From: Actinacidiphila paucisporea
GTDB lineage: Bacteria; Actinomycetota; Actinomycetes; Streptomycetales; Streptomycetaceae
DNA length: 64,000 nucleotides
Reading direction: 5' to 3'
NCBI RefSeq assembly: GCF_900142575.1
Contig: NZ_FRBI01000007.1
Span: 124,001 to 188,000, forward strand
The notes beneath the pieces were generated by a model that searched no databases, was not told the DNA's origin, and saw only the letters and a program-made list of their open reading frames with translations. The position numbers and the translations under genes are program-made. Below, piece after piece: positions 8,065-16,321 of the stretch (position 1 is the stretch's first letter; every line of letters starts with the position of its first letter).

Positions 8065-10707
8065 ATGGCAGTCCAGAAGATCTCCCCCGGCGCAATCGAC
8101 CGCTTGCGGGCGTCGCTGCTCGGCACCGTCTCCGCAATCGTGGCCTTCTGTGTCGGCGACGCGTTCGCCCACAGCTATCCCTTCGGGGAGCACACGCGCA
8201 GCGTCAACGACCTCGGCAACCAGTTCGTGCCGTACCACGCCCATCTGTGGGACCTGCTGCACGGCAAGGCCGACGGCGGGCTGCTGCTGAACTGGCAGTC
8301 CGGTTACGGCACCAGCTTCCTGCCGGACCTGGGCACGTACGTCTCCAGCCCGTTCGCCCTGCTCGTCGCGCTCTTCCCGCGGGATCGCATCGACCTCGCC
8401 GTCTACGTCATCACCGTGATGAAGATCGGTGCCGCGGCCGCGGCCATGGCCTGCCTGCTGCTGACGCTGCGGCCGGGGCGCTGGTGGGCCGCAGGACTGC
8501 TCGGCGCGTCGTACGCGATGTGCGGCTGGACGGTCGCCGCGGCGTCGTACAACACCATGTGGCTGGACGGCCTGATCGCCTTCCCGCTGTTCTGCATGGT
8601 CGTGGAATGGGCGCGGGCAGGGCGGCGGCCCTTCCTGTCCGTCGCGGTGGTCGCGCTCGGCTGGACGGCGAATTTCTACATCGCTTACATGGCCACGATC
8701 GGCTCCGCCCTGGTGCTGATCGCCCTGCTGCTGATGGAACCCGACGCCACCCGGCGGCACTGGATCACGACGATCGGTCGCGCGTCGCGGTCCATGGCGC
8801 TTGGTATCGGGCTGGCCGCGCCGCTGCTGCTGACGATCGTGAAGGGCACGAAGCTCGCGTATCCGGGCGCGGTCCAGGACTTCCACCCCGTGTCCTGGGC
8901 CGACATCGTCGGGCGGCTGCTGCCCGGCACGTACACCTTCGCGACGCCGGCGGTGTATCTCGACACCGCCGCGCTGCTGCTGGCCTTCGTGCTGCCCTTC
9001 CACCCCGGGGTGCCGCGGCGCACCCGTCTGGTGTGGACCGGTCTCGTGCTGGCGGTGACGGTGTCGATGCAACTGAAGCCGACGCACCTGGCGTGGCACG
9101 CGTTCGCCACTCCCAACGGCAGCTCCTACCGGCAGACCTTCGTACTCAGCGGTGTGATGATCATCGCGGCCTGGCTCGGGCTGGCGCACGGCCTGCCGAA
9201 GCTGCGGCAGATCGCCTGGGGCGCCGCGGTGATGGGCGTGGTGGCGCTGGCCGCCATCGGAGCCGACAACGGTGTGACAAGCCGCGGTACATACCCGCTG
9301 TTCGGCGTCGGCCTGGTGCTGGCGGTCGGTGCGCTGCTGCTGCTCAGGCGTGCCGAACTGGTACGCAGCAGGGCTCTGGTGGTGGCCGCGGTCATCGCGC
9401 TGCTTGTTGTGCAGATCGGACAGTCGGCCTTCACCAACGCCTGGTCCGATCGCAAGCGCATCGAACTGCTCGACGACTACGCCCCCTGGGGCAGCCGTCA
9501 GGACTCGCAAGCGGCGGCCATCGCGTCGGCCGACAGTTGGCCTCAGTACCGCACCGAACCCGGCCGTGAGCAGACCGTCGGCAACGACCCGATGATGGTC
9601 GGCGGGCAGGGCGCCGCTTACTACAGCAGCCTGACGCCGGACATCTGGACCTACACGCTGGCGTCGCTCGGCGGCGGCTGGACCTCGCACGGCCGGTCGC
9701 TGCAGAGTCTCGACAGCCCGGTCACCGATGTGATCTTCTCCGTCGGGGCGCGCTCCCACCAGCCGCTGGATCCGCACGAGCCGGCCAACCCGCAGGCCAG
9801 GACGCCGTCGACCATCACCCGGCAACAGGTGCCGCCGCTTGTCACCGTGCACCCCTCCAAGCCCGCGTCCGGCTATGGCGACTCGCCGTACAGCAACCAG
9901 GAACTGCTGCTCGGCCACAGCGTCTACGACACGCCGGGCCCGATCGTCCTGCACGACGGGGACGGCAACCAGGTGCTGCCGAAGAACGACCGCTTCCACG
10001 TGGTGGGCGGTTACGCCGATCCCAAGCGGAGCACGTACAAGCTCGAAGCGACGTGCCCGGCGGGTGACCAGGTCTATCTGTACACGCCGAGCGTCTTCAG
10101 CCATGTGCAGGTGCCCGGTGGCCCGAACATCCGCTTCACGGGGCGCCTGACGTCCCGGCGGGCCGCGGCCGAGCACGTCTGGGACGCGCCGGGAGACGGC
10201 CATGTGTCGCTGTCGATGCGCGTCATGGAGAACAGCACGTTCAAAACCGACGCCGTCGGCTGCCTGAACACGGGCAAGCTGGCCGCCGCCGAACAGCGGA
10301 TCAATGCGACCGCCGCGACCTCCGAGCACGTGACCGACGACGGCATCACCGCGCAATTGCCTCGGGGCTCGCGTGGGTTCGCGGTCGTCGCGGCGCCGGC
10401 CATCGCCGGGTGGCAGTGCTCGGCGGGCGACGGCGGTGCACGCGCCGGACGGTCCTACCTGGGTCTGCTGGCCGTGCCGCTGCCCGCCGACGGCAGCGCC
10501 ACGTCGGTGTCCTGCTCCTTCAGCCCGCCTGGGCTGCACCAGGGGGAGGGCGTCGCAGGACTGTCGCTGCTCGGGATCGTCGCGCTCGGCGGCTACGGCT
10601 GGTGGCGGCGGCGACGTTCCGGCGACACCGCGGGCGACGGCGGTGACGGTGGCAGCGACCTCGGCGCATCACCCGAAACGGTGAGCGCCGTCATGGCCGA
10701 GGGGTGA
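8065..10707 (+). CDS. YfhO-family polytopic membrane protein
   Basis: The 880-aa protein has roughly a dozen membrane helices in the first half, a large extracytoplasmic domain, and a last helix LSLLGIVALGGYGWW before an arginine-rich tail. The early segment SVNDLGNQFVPYHAHLWDLL and GGLLLNWQSGYGTSFLPDL match the YfhO family (GT-C-like fold), where the conserved acidic loop between the first helices is thought to be catalytic. The Bacillus subtilis member is implicated in glycosylating lipoteichoic acid; streptomycete members have no clear role. ATG 8065 is preceded by GGGGGAA with 7-base spacing; the open frame extends to 7927 but runs through the preceding terminator. Confidence 0.82.
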   Translation: MAVQKISPGAIDRLRASLLGTVSAIVAFCVGDAFAHSYPFGEHTRSVNDLGNQFVPYHAHLWDLLHGKADGGLLLNWQSGYGTSFLPDLGTYVSSPFALLVALFPRDRIDLAVYVITVMKIGAAAAAMACLLLTLRPGRWWAAGLLGASYAMCGWTVAAASYNTMWLDGLIAFPLFCMVVEWARAGRRPFLSVAVVALGWTANFYIAYMATIGSALVLIALLLMEPDATRRHWITTIGRASRSMALGIGLAAPLLLTIVKGTKLAYPGAVQDFHPVSWADIVGRLLPGTYTFATPAVYLDTAALLLAFVLPFHPGVPRRTRLVWTGLVLAVTVSMQLKPTHLAWHAFATPNGSSYRQTFVLSGVMIIAAWLGLAHGLPKLRQIAWGAAVMGVVALAAIGADNGVTSRGTYPLFGVGLVLAVGALLLLRRAELVRSRALVVAAVIALLVVQIGQSAFTNAWSDRKRIELLDDYAPWGSRQDSQAAAIASADSWPQYRTEPGREQTVGNDPMMVGGQGAAYYSSLTPDIWTYTLASLGGGWTSHGRSLQSLDSPVTDVIFSVGARSHQPLDPHEPANPQARTPSTITRQQVPPLVTVHPSKPASGYGDSPYSNQELLLGHSVYDTPGPIVLHDGDGNQVLPKNDRFHVVGGYADPKRSTYKLEATCPAGDQVYLYTPSVFSHVQVPGGPNIRFTGRLTSRRAAAEHVWDAPGDGHVSLSMRVMENSTFKTDAVGCLNTGKLAAAEQRINATAATSEHVTDDGITAQLPRGSRGFAVVAAPAIAGWQCSAGDGGARAGRSYLGLLAVPLPADGSATSVSCSFSPPGLHQGEGVAGLSLLGIVALGGYGWWRRRRSGDTAGDGGDGGSDLGASPETVSAVMAEG

Positions 10708-10710
10708 GTT

Positions 10711-10740
10711 GCGGGGCGTCGGGTTGACGCTCGGCCCCGC
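10711..10740. terminator. Bidirectional hairpin between convergent genes
   Basis: GCGGGGC (10711-10717) pairs with GCCCCGC (10734-10740), with an inner GCGTC/GACGC stem, in the 50-base gap between the YfhO-like gene and ogt, which face each other. Confidence 0.6.
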
Positions 10741-10757
10741 GGGTGTGCGTGCTGACG

Positions 10758-11303
10758 TCAGCCCAGGAGGGGCTGGTGGGCGCCCCTTTCGAAGCTCAGC
10801 AGCCAGCGCTTGCGCTCCAGCCCGCCGCCGTATCCGGTCATGCTGCCGTCGGCGCCGACCACCCGGTGGCAGGGGACGATGATGCTGATCGGGTTCTTGC
10901 CGTTGGCGAGGCCGACCGCGCGGGAGGCGGTGGGCTGGCCCAGAGCCGCGGCCAGTTCGCCGTAGGAGACGGTCTCGCCGTACGGGATGTCGAGCAGGGC
11001 CGCCCAGACCCGGCGCTGGAACGGGGTGCCCGATGTCGACAAGTCGATGTTGAAGGCGGCGGTGTCACCGGCGAAGTACGCGGTCAGCTGTTCGGCGGTA
11101 CGTGCCAGGACCGGGGAGTGGGCTGCGTCGACCCGCAGGCCGAAGGTCTCCTCGGGCGGCATGTGCCGATGCTGCGTCATGTACAGGCCCGCGAGGCCAC
11201 CCGCACGGGTGACCAGCGTGAGGGGGCCGATCGGACTGTCCATGATCGTATGAGCGGATGCGGTGAGTGTCGCGGCCGCGGTCGTGGAAGCCGTCGTCGT
11301 CAT
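10758..11303 (-). CDS. ogt: Methylated-DNA--[protein]-cysteine S-methyltransferase
   Basis: The 181-aa suicide enzyme removes O6-methyl from guanine by transferring it to its own cysteine. The acceptor motif PCHRVVGADG is present (in ISIIVPCHRVV), as are FQRRVWAALLDIPYGETVSY and the GLANGKNP segment before the active site. The N-terminal part TIMDSPIGPLTLVTRAGGLAG matches the Ogt/MGMT N-domain. Its ATG overlaps the stop of the upstream Ada-AlkA gene by 4 bases (ATGA), so the pair is a two-gene alkylation-repair operon on the minus strand. An N-terminal Thr/Ala-rich stretch of about 17 residues precedes the conserved core. Confidence 0.95.
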   Translation of the reverse strand: MTTTASTTAAATLTASAHTIMDSPIGPLTLVTRAGGLAGLYMTQHRHMPPEETFGLRVDAAHSPVLARTAEQLTAYFAGDTAAFNIDLSTSGTPFQRRVWAALLDIPYGETVSYGELAAALGQPTASRAVGLANGKNPISIIVPCHRVVGADGSMTGYGGGLERKRWLLSFERGAHQPLLG

Positions 11304-12823
11304 TGGGAAATGCCTTCCGGTAGGAGGTGATCGGTGGGCAGGACGTTGATCGGATGATCGCCCGTCGCCCACAGGTACTGCGTCGCGTAGGCCCGCCACG
11401 GCTGCCAGGCCGCGGCATGCCGGGTCAGCGCGGCCGGCGTGGCGGGCAGGCCGAGGTCGCGGGCGGCATAGCGGACGCCCAGGTCGGTCGGCAGGAAGGC
11501 GTCGGGGTCGCCGAGCGCCCGCATGGCGATCGTCTCGACCGTCCACGGCCCGAAGCCCGGCAGGGCCCCCAGCTGTGCCCGTGCGCGCTGCCAGTCGCTG
11601 CCGACGTCCAGGTCGAGGCCGCCGCCTTCCAGGGCCCCCAGTAGCGCCGCCAGGGTGTCCCTGCGGGTCTGGGGCATCGCCAGCTCAGCCGGGTCGTGGC
11701 CCGCGAGTGCGTCGGAGGACGGGAAGAGGTGGGTGAGGCCACCGGCGGGGTCGTTGACCGGGTCGCCGTAGGCCGCCACCAGACGCCCGGCGTGGGTGCG
11801 GGCCGCGGCCGTCGAGATCTGCTGCCCGAGCACCGCGCGAACCGCGAATTCTGCCCCGTCCGTGACCCGCGGCACCCGCCGGCCCGGCGACTTGGCCACC
11901 AGCGGCGCGAGCACCGGGTCGGTGGACAGGAGGGCGTCCACTGCCAAGGGGTCGGCGTCCAGGTCCAGCAGCCGGCGGCAGCGGCTGATCGCCTGCGCGA
12001 GGTCGCGCCAGTCGGTGAGCCACAGCCGGCAGCCGATGTGGTCGGCTTCCGGCCGCAGCGCGACGATGCCGGCGCCGTGCGGCAGGCTCATGGTGCGGCG
12101 GTACGCCCCCGCACACCATTCCTCGACGCCGGGGACCGCGGTCGCCGCGAGGTGGCCGAACAGGTTGTCCGGGGTGAGCGGGCGGCGGAAGGGCAGCCGT
12201 AGCGCGATGGAGCCGGCCGGGGCCGCCGGGCGGCCCTTGGCGACCCTGGCGCGCAGTTCGCCCGGCGCGAGGGCGAAGACTTCGCGGACCGTGTCGTTGA
12301 AGGTGCGGATGCTGGAGAAGCCGGCGGCGAAGGCGACCTCGCCCATCGGCAGGGTGGTGGTCTCGATGAGCAGCCGCGCGGTCTGGGCGCGCTGCGCGCG
12401 GGCCAGGGCGAGGGGGCCCGCGCCCAGCTCGGCGAGCAGCTGGCGCTCGACCTGGCGCGCGCTGTAGCCGAGCCGGGCGGCGAGTCCCGGTACGCCGTCG
12501 CGGTCCACCACGCCGTCGGCGATCAGCCGCATGGCGCGGGCGACCATGTCGGCGCGCTCGTTCCACCGAGGTGAGCCGGGGCTGGCGTCGGGGCGGCACC
12601 TCTTGCAGGCGCGGAAGCCGACCTGCTGCGCTGCGGCGGCGCTCGGGTAGAAGGTCATGTTCTCGACCTTGGGGGGTACGACCGGGCAGCTCGGCCGGCA
12701 GTAGATGCGGGTGGTCAGCACCGCAGTGAAGAACCACCCGTCGAATCGGGCGTCCTTCGACTGGACGGCGCGAACGCAGGCGTCGAAGTCCGTATGCACC
12801 CCTCCAGCATCGCCCCTCGTCAT
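11300..12823 (-). CDS. alkA: Bifunctional Ada-type regulator / AlkA DNA-3-methyladenine glycosylase
   Basis: The protein is about 507 aa with four parts. The Ada zinc domain has RFDGWFFTAVLTTRIYCRPS and later FRACKRCRPD, with four cysteines; in Ada one of these accepts methyl from phosphotriesters. An AraC-type helix-turn-helix follows (GLAARLGYSARQVERQL, then VAFAAGFSSIRTFNDTV). An AlkA_N domain and a HhH-GPD glycosylase domain (LPGFGPWTVETIAMRALGD) come last, with the catalytic aspartate in AFLPTDLGV. It should sense alkylation damage, activate repair genes and excise alkylated bases. The start is uncertain: ATG 12823 has a weak AGGA, while GTG 12799 (VHTDFDAC) resembles the N-terminus of homologues as I remember them. 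Confidence 0.93.
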   Translation of the reverse strand: MTRGDAGGVHTDFDACVRAVQSKDARFDGWFFTAVLTTRIYCRPSCPVVPPKVENMTFYPSAAAAQQVGFRACKRCRPDASPGSPRWNERADMVARAMRLIADGVVDRDGVPGLAARLGYSARQVERQLLAELGAGPLALARAQRAQTARLLIETTTLPMGEVAFAAGFSSIRTFNDTVREVFALAPGELRARVAKGRPAAPAGSIALRLPFRRPLTPDNLFGHLAATAVPGVEEWCAGAYRRTMSLPHGAGIVALRPEADHIGCRLWLTDWRDLAQAISRCRRLLDLDADPLAVDALLSTDPVLAPLVAKSPGRRVPRVTDGAEFAVRAVLGQQISTAAARTHAGRLVAAYGDPVNDPAGGLTHLFPSSDALAGHDPAELAMPQTRRDTLAALLGALEGGGLDLDVGSDWQRARAQLGALPGFGPWTVETIAMRALGDPDAFLPTDLGVRYAARDLGLPATPAALTRHAAAWQPWRAYATQYLWATGDHPINVLPTDHLLPEGISQ

Positions 12824-12903
12824 CGTCCTGGTCTGGCGGGAAAACGACATCGAGGTCGGGGGTGCGGCCGGTCGTTGTCAGGGCTCGGCCCTGGCTGCGG
12901 TGG

Positions 12904-13236
12904 TCAGTCGGAGACGCTGCTCTCCGGTACGAACTGCAGATCGTCGTATTCCGGGTGCCTGGCGAGCCACCCGGCAATGAACGGGCAGATCGCCAGTACC
13001 CGCAGTCCCTGGGCACGGGCGTCGTCCAGGCCGGTGCGGGCCAATGCCGAGCCGATCCCGCGGCCCTCGTAGGCGTCACCCACTTCCGTGTGGATGAAGG
13101 CGATCACCTCGGGGGTGCGGATGTACGCGGCCGTACCGGCCAGCTCGTCGCCGAGCCTGGCCTCGTAGCGGCGGGCCCGCGGGTCGTCGGTGACGCTCAG
13201 CGCCGCGCCGTCGCCTATTGCGCCGGGATTCGTCAC
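12904..13236 (-). CDS. Small GNAT-family N-acetyltransferase (YjdJ-like)
   Basis: The 110-aa protein is a minimal acetyltransferase: RRYEARLGDELAGTAAYIRT, then VIAFIHTEVGDAYEGRGIGS with the acetyl-CoA-binding GRGIG, and the C-terminal LRVLAICPFIAGWLARHPEY typical of YjdJ-like proteins. The GTG at 13236 overlaps the stop of the upstream DUF2630 gene by 4 bases (GTGA). The substrate is unknown; family members are thought to modify small molecules or proteins. Confidence 0.85.
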   Translation of the reverse strand: MTNPGAIGDGAALSVTDDPRARRYEARLGDELAGTAAYIRTPEVIAFIHTEVGDAYEGRGIGSALARTGLDDARAQGLRVLAICPFIAGWLARHPEYDDLQFVPESSVSD

Positions 13237-13499
13237 GACCGGTAACCCTCCACTGTCGAGGACGGGCGGACGCGGGCGGCGCCTGGGTCCTCGCCCGCCT
13301 CGGACAGGGCGCGGCGCTGCCGCAGCAGGTCCCAGCACTGGTCGAGCTCGTGTTCCAGGGCGGTCAGGCGCGCGCGTTCTTCGGCGCCTTCCGGTCCGGC
13401 GTCGGCGAGCAGGTCGCGTAGCACCTTCTCGTCGGCGACCATCTTGCTGATGCGGCCGAGTATGGCCTGCTCCGCACTGGCGTCGTGTGGCTGTTGCAC
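13233..13499 (-). CDS. DUF2630 family small protein
   Basis: The 88-aa acidic protein, HDASAEQAILGRISKMVADE then LRDLLADAGPEGAEERARLT, contains HELDQCWDLLRQRRALSEAG and ends RPSSTVEGYRS. This pattern matches the DUF2630 family, about 80-90 aa, which is widespread in actinobacteria with no known function. Helical heptads suggest a short coiled-coil. The GTG start has GGGAGGTG about 9 bases upstream. It is translationally coupled to the GNAT gene downstream. Confidence 0.8.
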   Translation of the reverse strand: MQQPHDASAEQAILGRISKMVADEKVLRDLLADAGPEGAEERARLTALEHELDQCWDLLRQRRALSEAGEDPGAARVRPSSTVEGYRS

Positions 13500-13573
13500 G
13501 GGGGGACACCTCCCAGGGGTCGCTGTTTTCCACTCTTGCAGGTCGCCGGGCGCGGCGCTCGCGGTACGGCGCT

Positions 13574-14452
13574 TCAGTCGTCCTCCGCCGGCCGCTGCGG
13601 GCCCCGCGACGCGGCCGACGGCTCGGGGTGTGCTGCGCCGGCCCCGGAACCCGTGGCGGCCGCCTGGCGGCGCAGCCACGCCTCGATCTCGATGCGCACC
13701 CGGCGCTCCATGGCCAGCGACATCTCGGCGTCGACGATGTCCTTGGCCAGCGGGCGGAGGCGCTGCATCGCGTCGGAGATGCGGTGGGCCTGCTCGGGGG
13801 GCACGTCGTCCAGCGGCCCGAGCACGTGCGTCTTGACGACCTGGGTGAACAGCTCGGCAATGGCGTCGACGTGACCGCGTACCTCCCGGCCGGCGGCAAG
13901 GACCGCGGCCAGCGGCACACCCTCGTGCACGAGGGCGGCCGACACGTCGAGCAGGCGGCGGCTGGTGTGCAGGGCGCTCTCGCCCGCCACGGAGATGTAG
14001 CCGATCTCCAGCGCCGCGGTCAGGTTCTCCGGGCTGGCGTCCTCGCCGAAGTAGTCGGCCAGTTCCTGCGGGGTCAGGACGACCGGGGTCTCGTCGGACC
14101 AGGGGGCGGCGAGGGTGCCGCCGAGGCCGAGCAGTTCGGCGACGCCGTTGAGGGTGCGGCCGTTCTCCCACGCGGTGATCAGCTCGGCGATGCCGCCGAG
14201 GGTGTGGCCGCGTTCCAGCAGCGCGGCGATCGTCTGCAGCCTGGCGAGGTGGCTCTCGGAATACCAGGCGATACGGCCGTCGCGGCGCGGCGGCGGAAGG
14301 AGGCGGCGCTCGCGGTAGAAGCGCAGTGTCCTGACAGGTATACCGGCGGCTTCCGCCAGCTCCTCCACTCGGTATTCGCGCGCGCTGGGTTGTCCGCCGG
14401 AGCGTGCGCCGGCGTCATCGGCTGAGCTCGTGTCGTCCACGCGGTCGTTCAC
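13574..14452 (-). CDS. MerR-family transcriptional regulator
   Basis: The 292-aa protein has an N-terminal MerR DNA-binding domain: YRVEELAEAAGIPVRTLRFY then RERRLLPPPRRDGRIAWYSE, with SHLARLQTIAALLERGHTLG following (about residues 27-90). A long all-helical C-terminal region (GYISVAGESALHTSRRLLDV and on) of about 180 residues follows, with no cysteine cluster for metal sensing, so a small-molecule or lipid ligand is more likely. It ends in a disordered Ala/Pro tail. It is divergent from the Baeyer-Villiger monooxygenase operon and is the obvious candidate to control it. Confidence 0.88.
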   Translation of the reverse strand: MNDRVDDTSSADDAGARSGGQPSAREYRVEELAEAAGIPVRTLRFYRERRLLPPPRRDGRIAWYSESHLARLQTIAALLERGHTLGGIAELITAWENGRTLNGVAELLGLGGTLAAPWSDETPVVLTPQELADYFGEDASPENLTAALEIGYISVAGESALHTSRRLLDVSAALVHEGVPLAAVLAAGREVRGHVDAIAELFTQVVKTHVLGPLDDVPPEQAHRISDAMQRLRPLAKDIVDAEMSLAMERRVRIEIEAWLRRQAAATGSGAGAAHPEPSAASRGPQRPAEDD

Positions 14453-14788
14453 CCGCCCAGCCTATGCGCTGGCGTAAGTGTCTCCGTCCTGGTGCGGCGC
14501 TCCTTACCCCTCATCAGGTCGGGTCTTTGCGGGCGGGCGGCGCACAGTGCCGGTCCGCGCGCCGTCCGTGCCGGACGCCCTCGCGGACGCCGGGCGTGCA
14601 TCGCCGGCTGGTGGGACCGGGCGCGGACCGGGCGCGGTTCTGCGGGCGATTTCCGCCCACCCCCTACCGCAGGTAACCTGCCGTGCCCTACAGTCCCAAC
14701 AATGCCAGTGATTAATGGCAAGGTGTTCTGCAGTTCGGTTGGACCGGTCGCGGTCCCCGGATGCGGACGGGGAAGGAAAGGCGGTGCC
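14453..14788. promoter_or_regulatory. Divergent control region between merR and the BVMO operon
   Basis: This 336-base spacer has no credible gene. Near the MerR start it holds TGCGC-TG-GCGTA (14465-14476), a near-palindrome of the kind bound by MerR proteins. Nearer the monooxygenase, TGCCA (14703-14707) and TGGCA (14716-14720) form an inverted repeat with an 8-base A/T-rich centre. A strong ribosome-binding site (GGGGAAGGAAAGG) lies just before 14789. Confidence 0.35.
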
Positions 14789-16321
14789 ATGGACGACGAC
14801 AACCGCGAACACGTGCGGGTAGCGGTGATCGGGTCCGGATTCGGCGGTCTGGGAGCAGGTGTACGGCTGCGGCGCGAAGGGATCACCGACTTCGTGATCC
14901 TGGAGCGGGCCGATGCCGTCGGCGGCACCTGGCGCGACAACAGCTACCCGGGATGCGCCTGCGACGTGCCCTCGCACCTCTACTCGTTCTCGTTCGCCCC
15001 CAACCCGGACTGGCCGCGCGCCTTCTCCGGGCAGCAGCACATCCGGGCGTACCTGGAGCGTGTCACGGACACCTTCGGGCTGCGTCCGCATGTGCGTTTC
15101 GGCGCGGAGGTGCAGCAGGCGCGCTGGGACGCCGCCGCGCGGCGCTGGGAGGTGACCACGGCAGCCGGGAAGTTGACCGCGGACGTCCTGGTGTCGGCGA
15201 CCGGCCCGCTGTCCGACCCGAAGACCCCCGACATCCCCGGTATCGCGGACTTCCCCGGGCCGGTCTTCCACTCCTCGCGCTGGGACCACGACTACGACCT
15301 CAGGGGCAAGCGCGTCGCCATGGTCGGCACCGGGGCGTCGGCGATCCAGATCGTGCCGTCAATCCAGCCCGAGGTCCGCAGCCTGACCGTCATACAGCGC
15401 ACCCCGCCGTGGGTGATGCCGCGTGTCGACCGCGCGGTCAGCGGCGCGGAGCGCTGGCTCCACGGCAATGTACCGAGCACCGCGAAGGCCAGGCGCGGAC
15501 TGCTGTGGCTGATCAGGGAATTCCAGGTCGGCGCCTTCGTCAAGCGGCCCCGGTTGATGAAAGCGGCGGAGCGCATCGCCCGCGCCCACCTGCGGCGGTC
15601 GGTCAAGGATCCGGCGCTGCGCGCCCGGCTCACCCCGGACTACACGATCGGCTGCAAGCGGATCCTGCTGTCCAACACCTACTATCCGGCGCTCGCGCAG
15701 CCCAACACCGAGGTCGTCACCGCCGCGCTCACCGAGGTGCGGGGCTCTTCGGTGGTCACCGCCGACGGAACCGAGCGCGAGGTCGACGCGATCATCTTCG
15801 GCACCGGCTTCCGCGTCACCGACATGCCGATCGGCGACCGCGTCATCGGCGCGGACGGGCGCACCTTGGGCGAGCACTGGAAGGAAGGGATGGCGGCGCT
15901 GCGTGGCTGCACGGTCGACGGCTTCCCGAACCTGCTGCTCATCATCGGCCCCAACACCGGCCTCGGTAACAGCTCGATGATCCTGATGATCGAATCATCG
16001 CTCAACTACGTCGCCGACTACATGCGCACCCTGGCGCGCACCGGCGCCGCGGCGCTGGACGCCAAACCCGCCGCAGTGGCCGCGTGGAACGCGGAGATGC
16101 AGAGCCGCGCCGCGCGCACGGTCTGGAACACCGGCGGGTGCAAGAGCTGGTATCTGGACGCGAACGGGCGCAACACCACGGCGTGGCCGGGCACCACCGC
16201 TGAATTCCGCCGTGCGACCGAGCAGTTGAAAATCTCCGAATACGATCTGATCGCACCCGCCGCGGGTGACGTCTCACCGGTGGGCGACGATCGTACGATC
16301 CCGGCGGAGGTCGCGTCATGA
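14789..16321 (+). CDS. Flavin-containing (type I Baeyer-Villiger) monooxygenase
   Basis: The 510-aa FAD/NADPH enzyme has an N-terminal FAD-binding GSGFGG (residues 15-20). The Baeyer-Villiger fingerprint FPGPVFHSSRWD (155-166) fits FxGxxxHxxxW(P/D). A second NADPH-binding GTGASA motif lies at about 180-185. GGTWRDNSYPGCACDVPSHL is the usual FAD-contact segment, and IIFGTGFRVTD the C-terminal ATG-like motif. It would insert oxygen next to a ketone or oxidise a heteroatom. ATG 14789 was chosen for the GGGGAAGGAAAGG site just upstream. Its stop overlaps the hydrolase ATG (ATGA). The next two genes could hydrolyse the ester product and reduce or oxidise the resulting alcohol. Confidence 0.92.
   Translation: MDDDNREHVRVAVIGSGFGGLGAGVRLRREGITDFVILERADAVGGTWRDNSYPGCACDVPSHLYSFSFAPNPDWPRAFSGQQHIRAYLERVTDTFGLRPHVRFGAEVQQARWDAAARRWEVTTAAGKLTADVLVSATGPLSDPKTPDIPGIADFPGPVFHSSRWDHDYDLRGKRVAMVGTGASAIQIVPSIQPEVRSLTVIQRTPPWVMPRVDRAVSGAERWLHGNVPSTAKARRGLLWLIREFQVGAFVKRPRLMKAAERIARAHLRRSVKDPALRARLTPDYTIGCKRILLSNTYYPALAQPNTEVVTAALTEVRGSSVVTADGTEREVDAIIFGTGFRVTDMPIGDRVIGADGRTLGEHWKEGMAALRGCTVDGFPNLLLIIGPNTGLGNSSMILMIESSLNYVADYMRTLARTGAAALDAKPAAVAAWNAEMQSRAARTVWNTGGCKSWYLDANGRNTTAWPGTTAEFRRATEQLKISEYDLIAPAAGDVSPVGDDRTIPAEVAS

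Noticed and set aside
8029-10539. 836-codon open frame antisense to the YfhO-like gene
   Set aside because: Composition is Arg/His/Gln/Val-rich, typical of an antisense shadow; the plus frame encodes a recognisable membrane protein.
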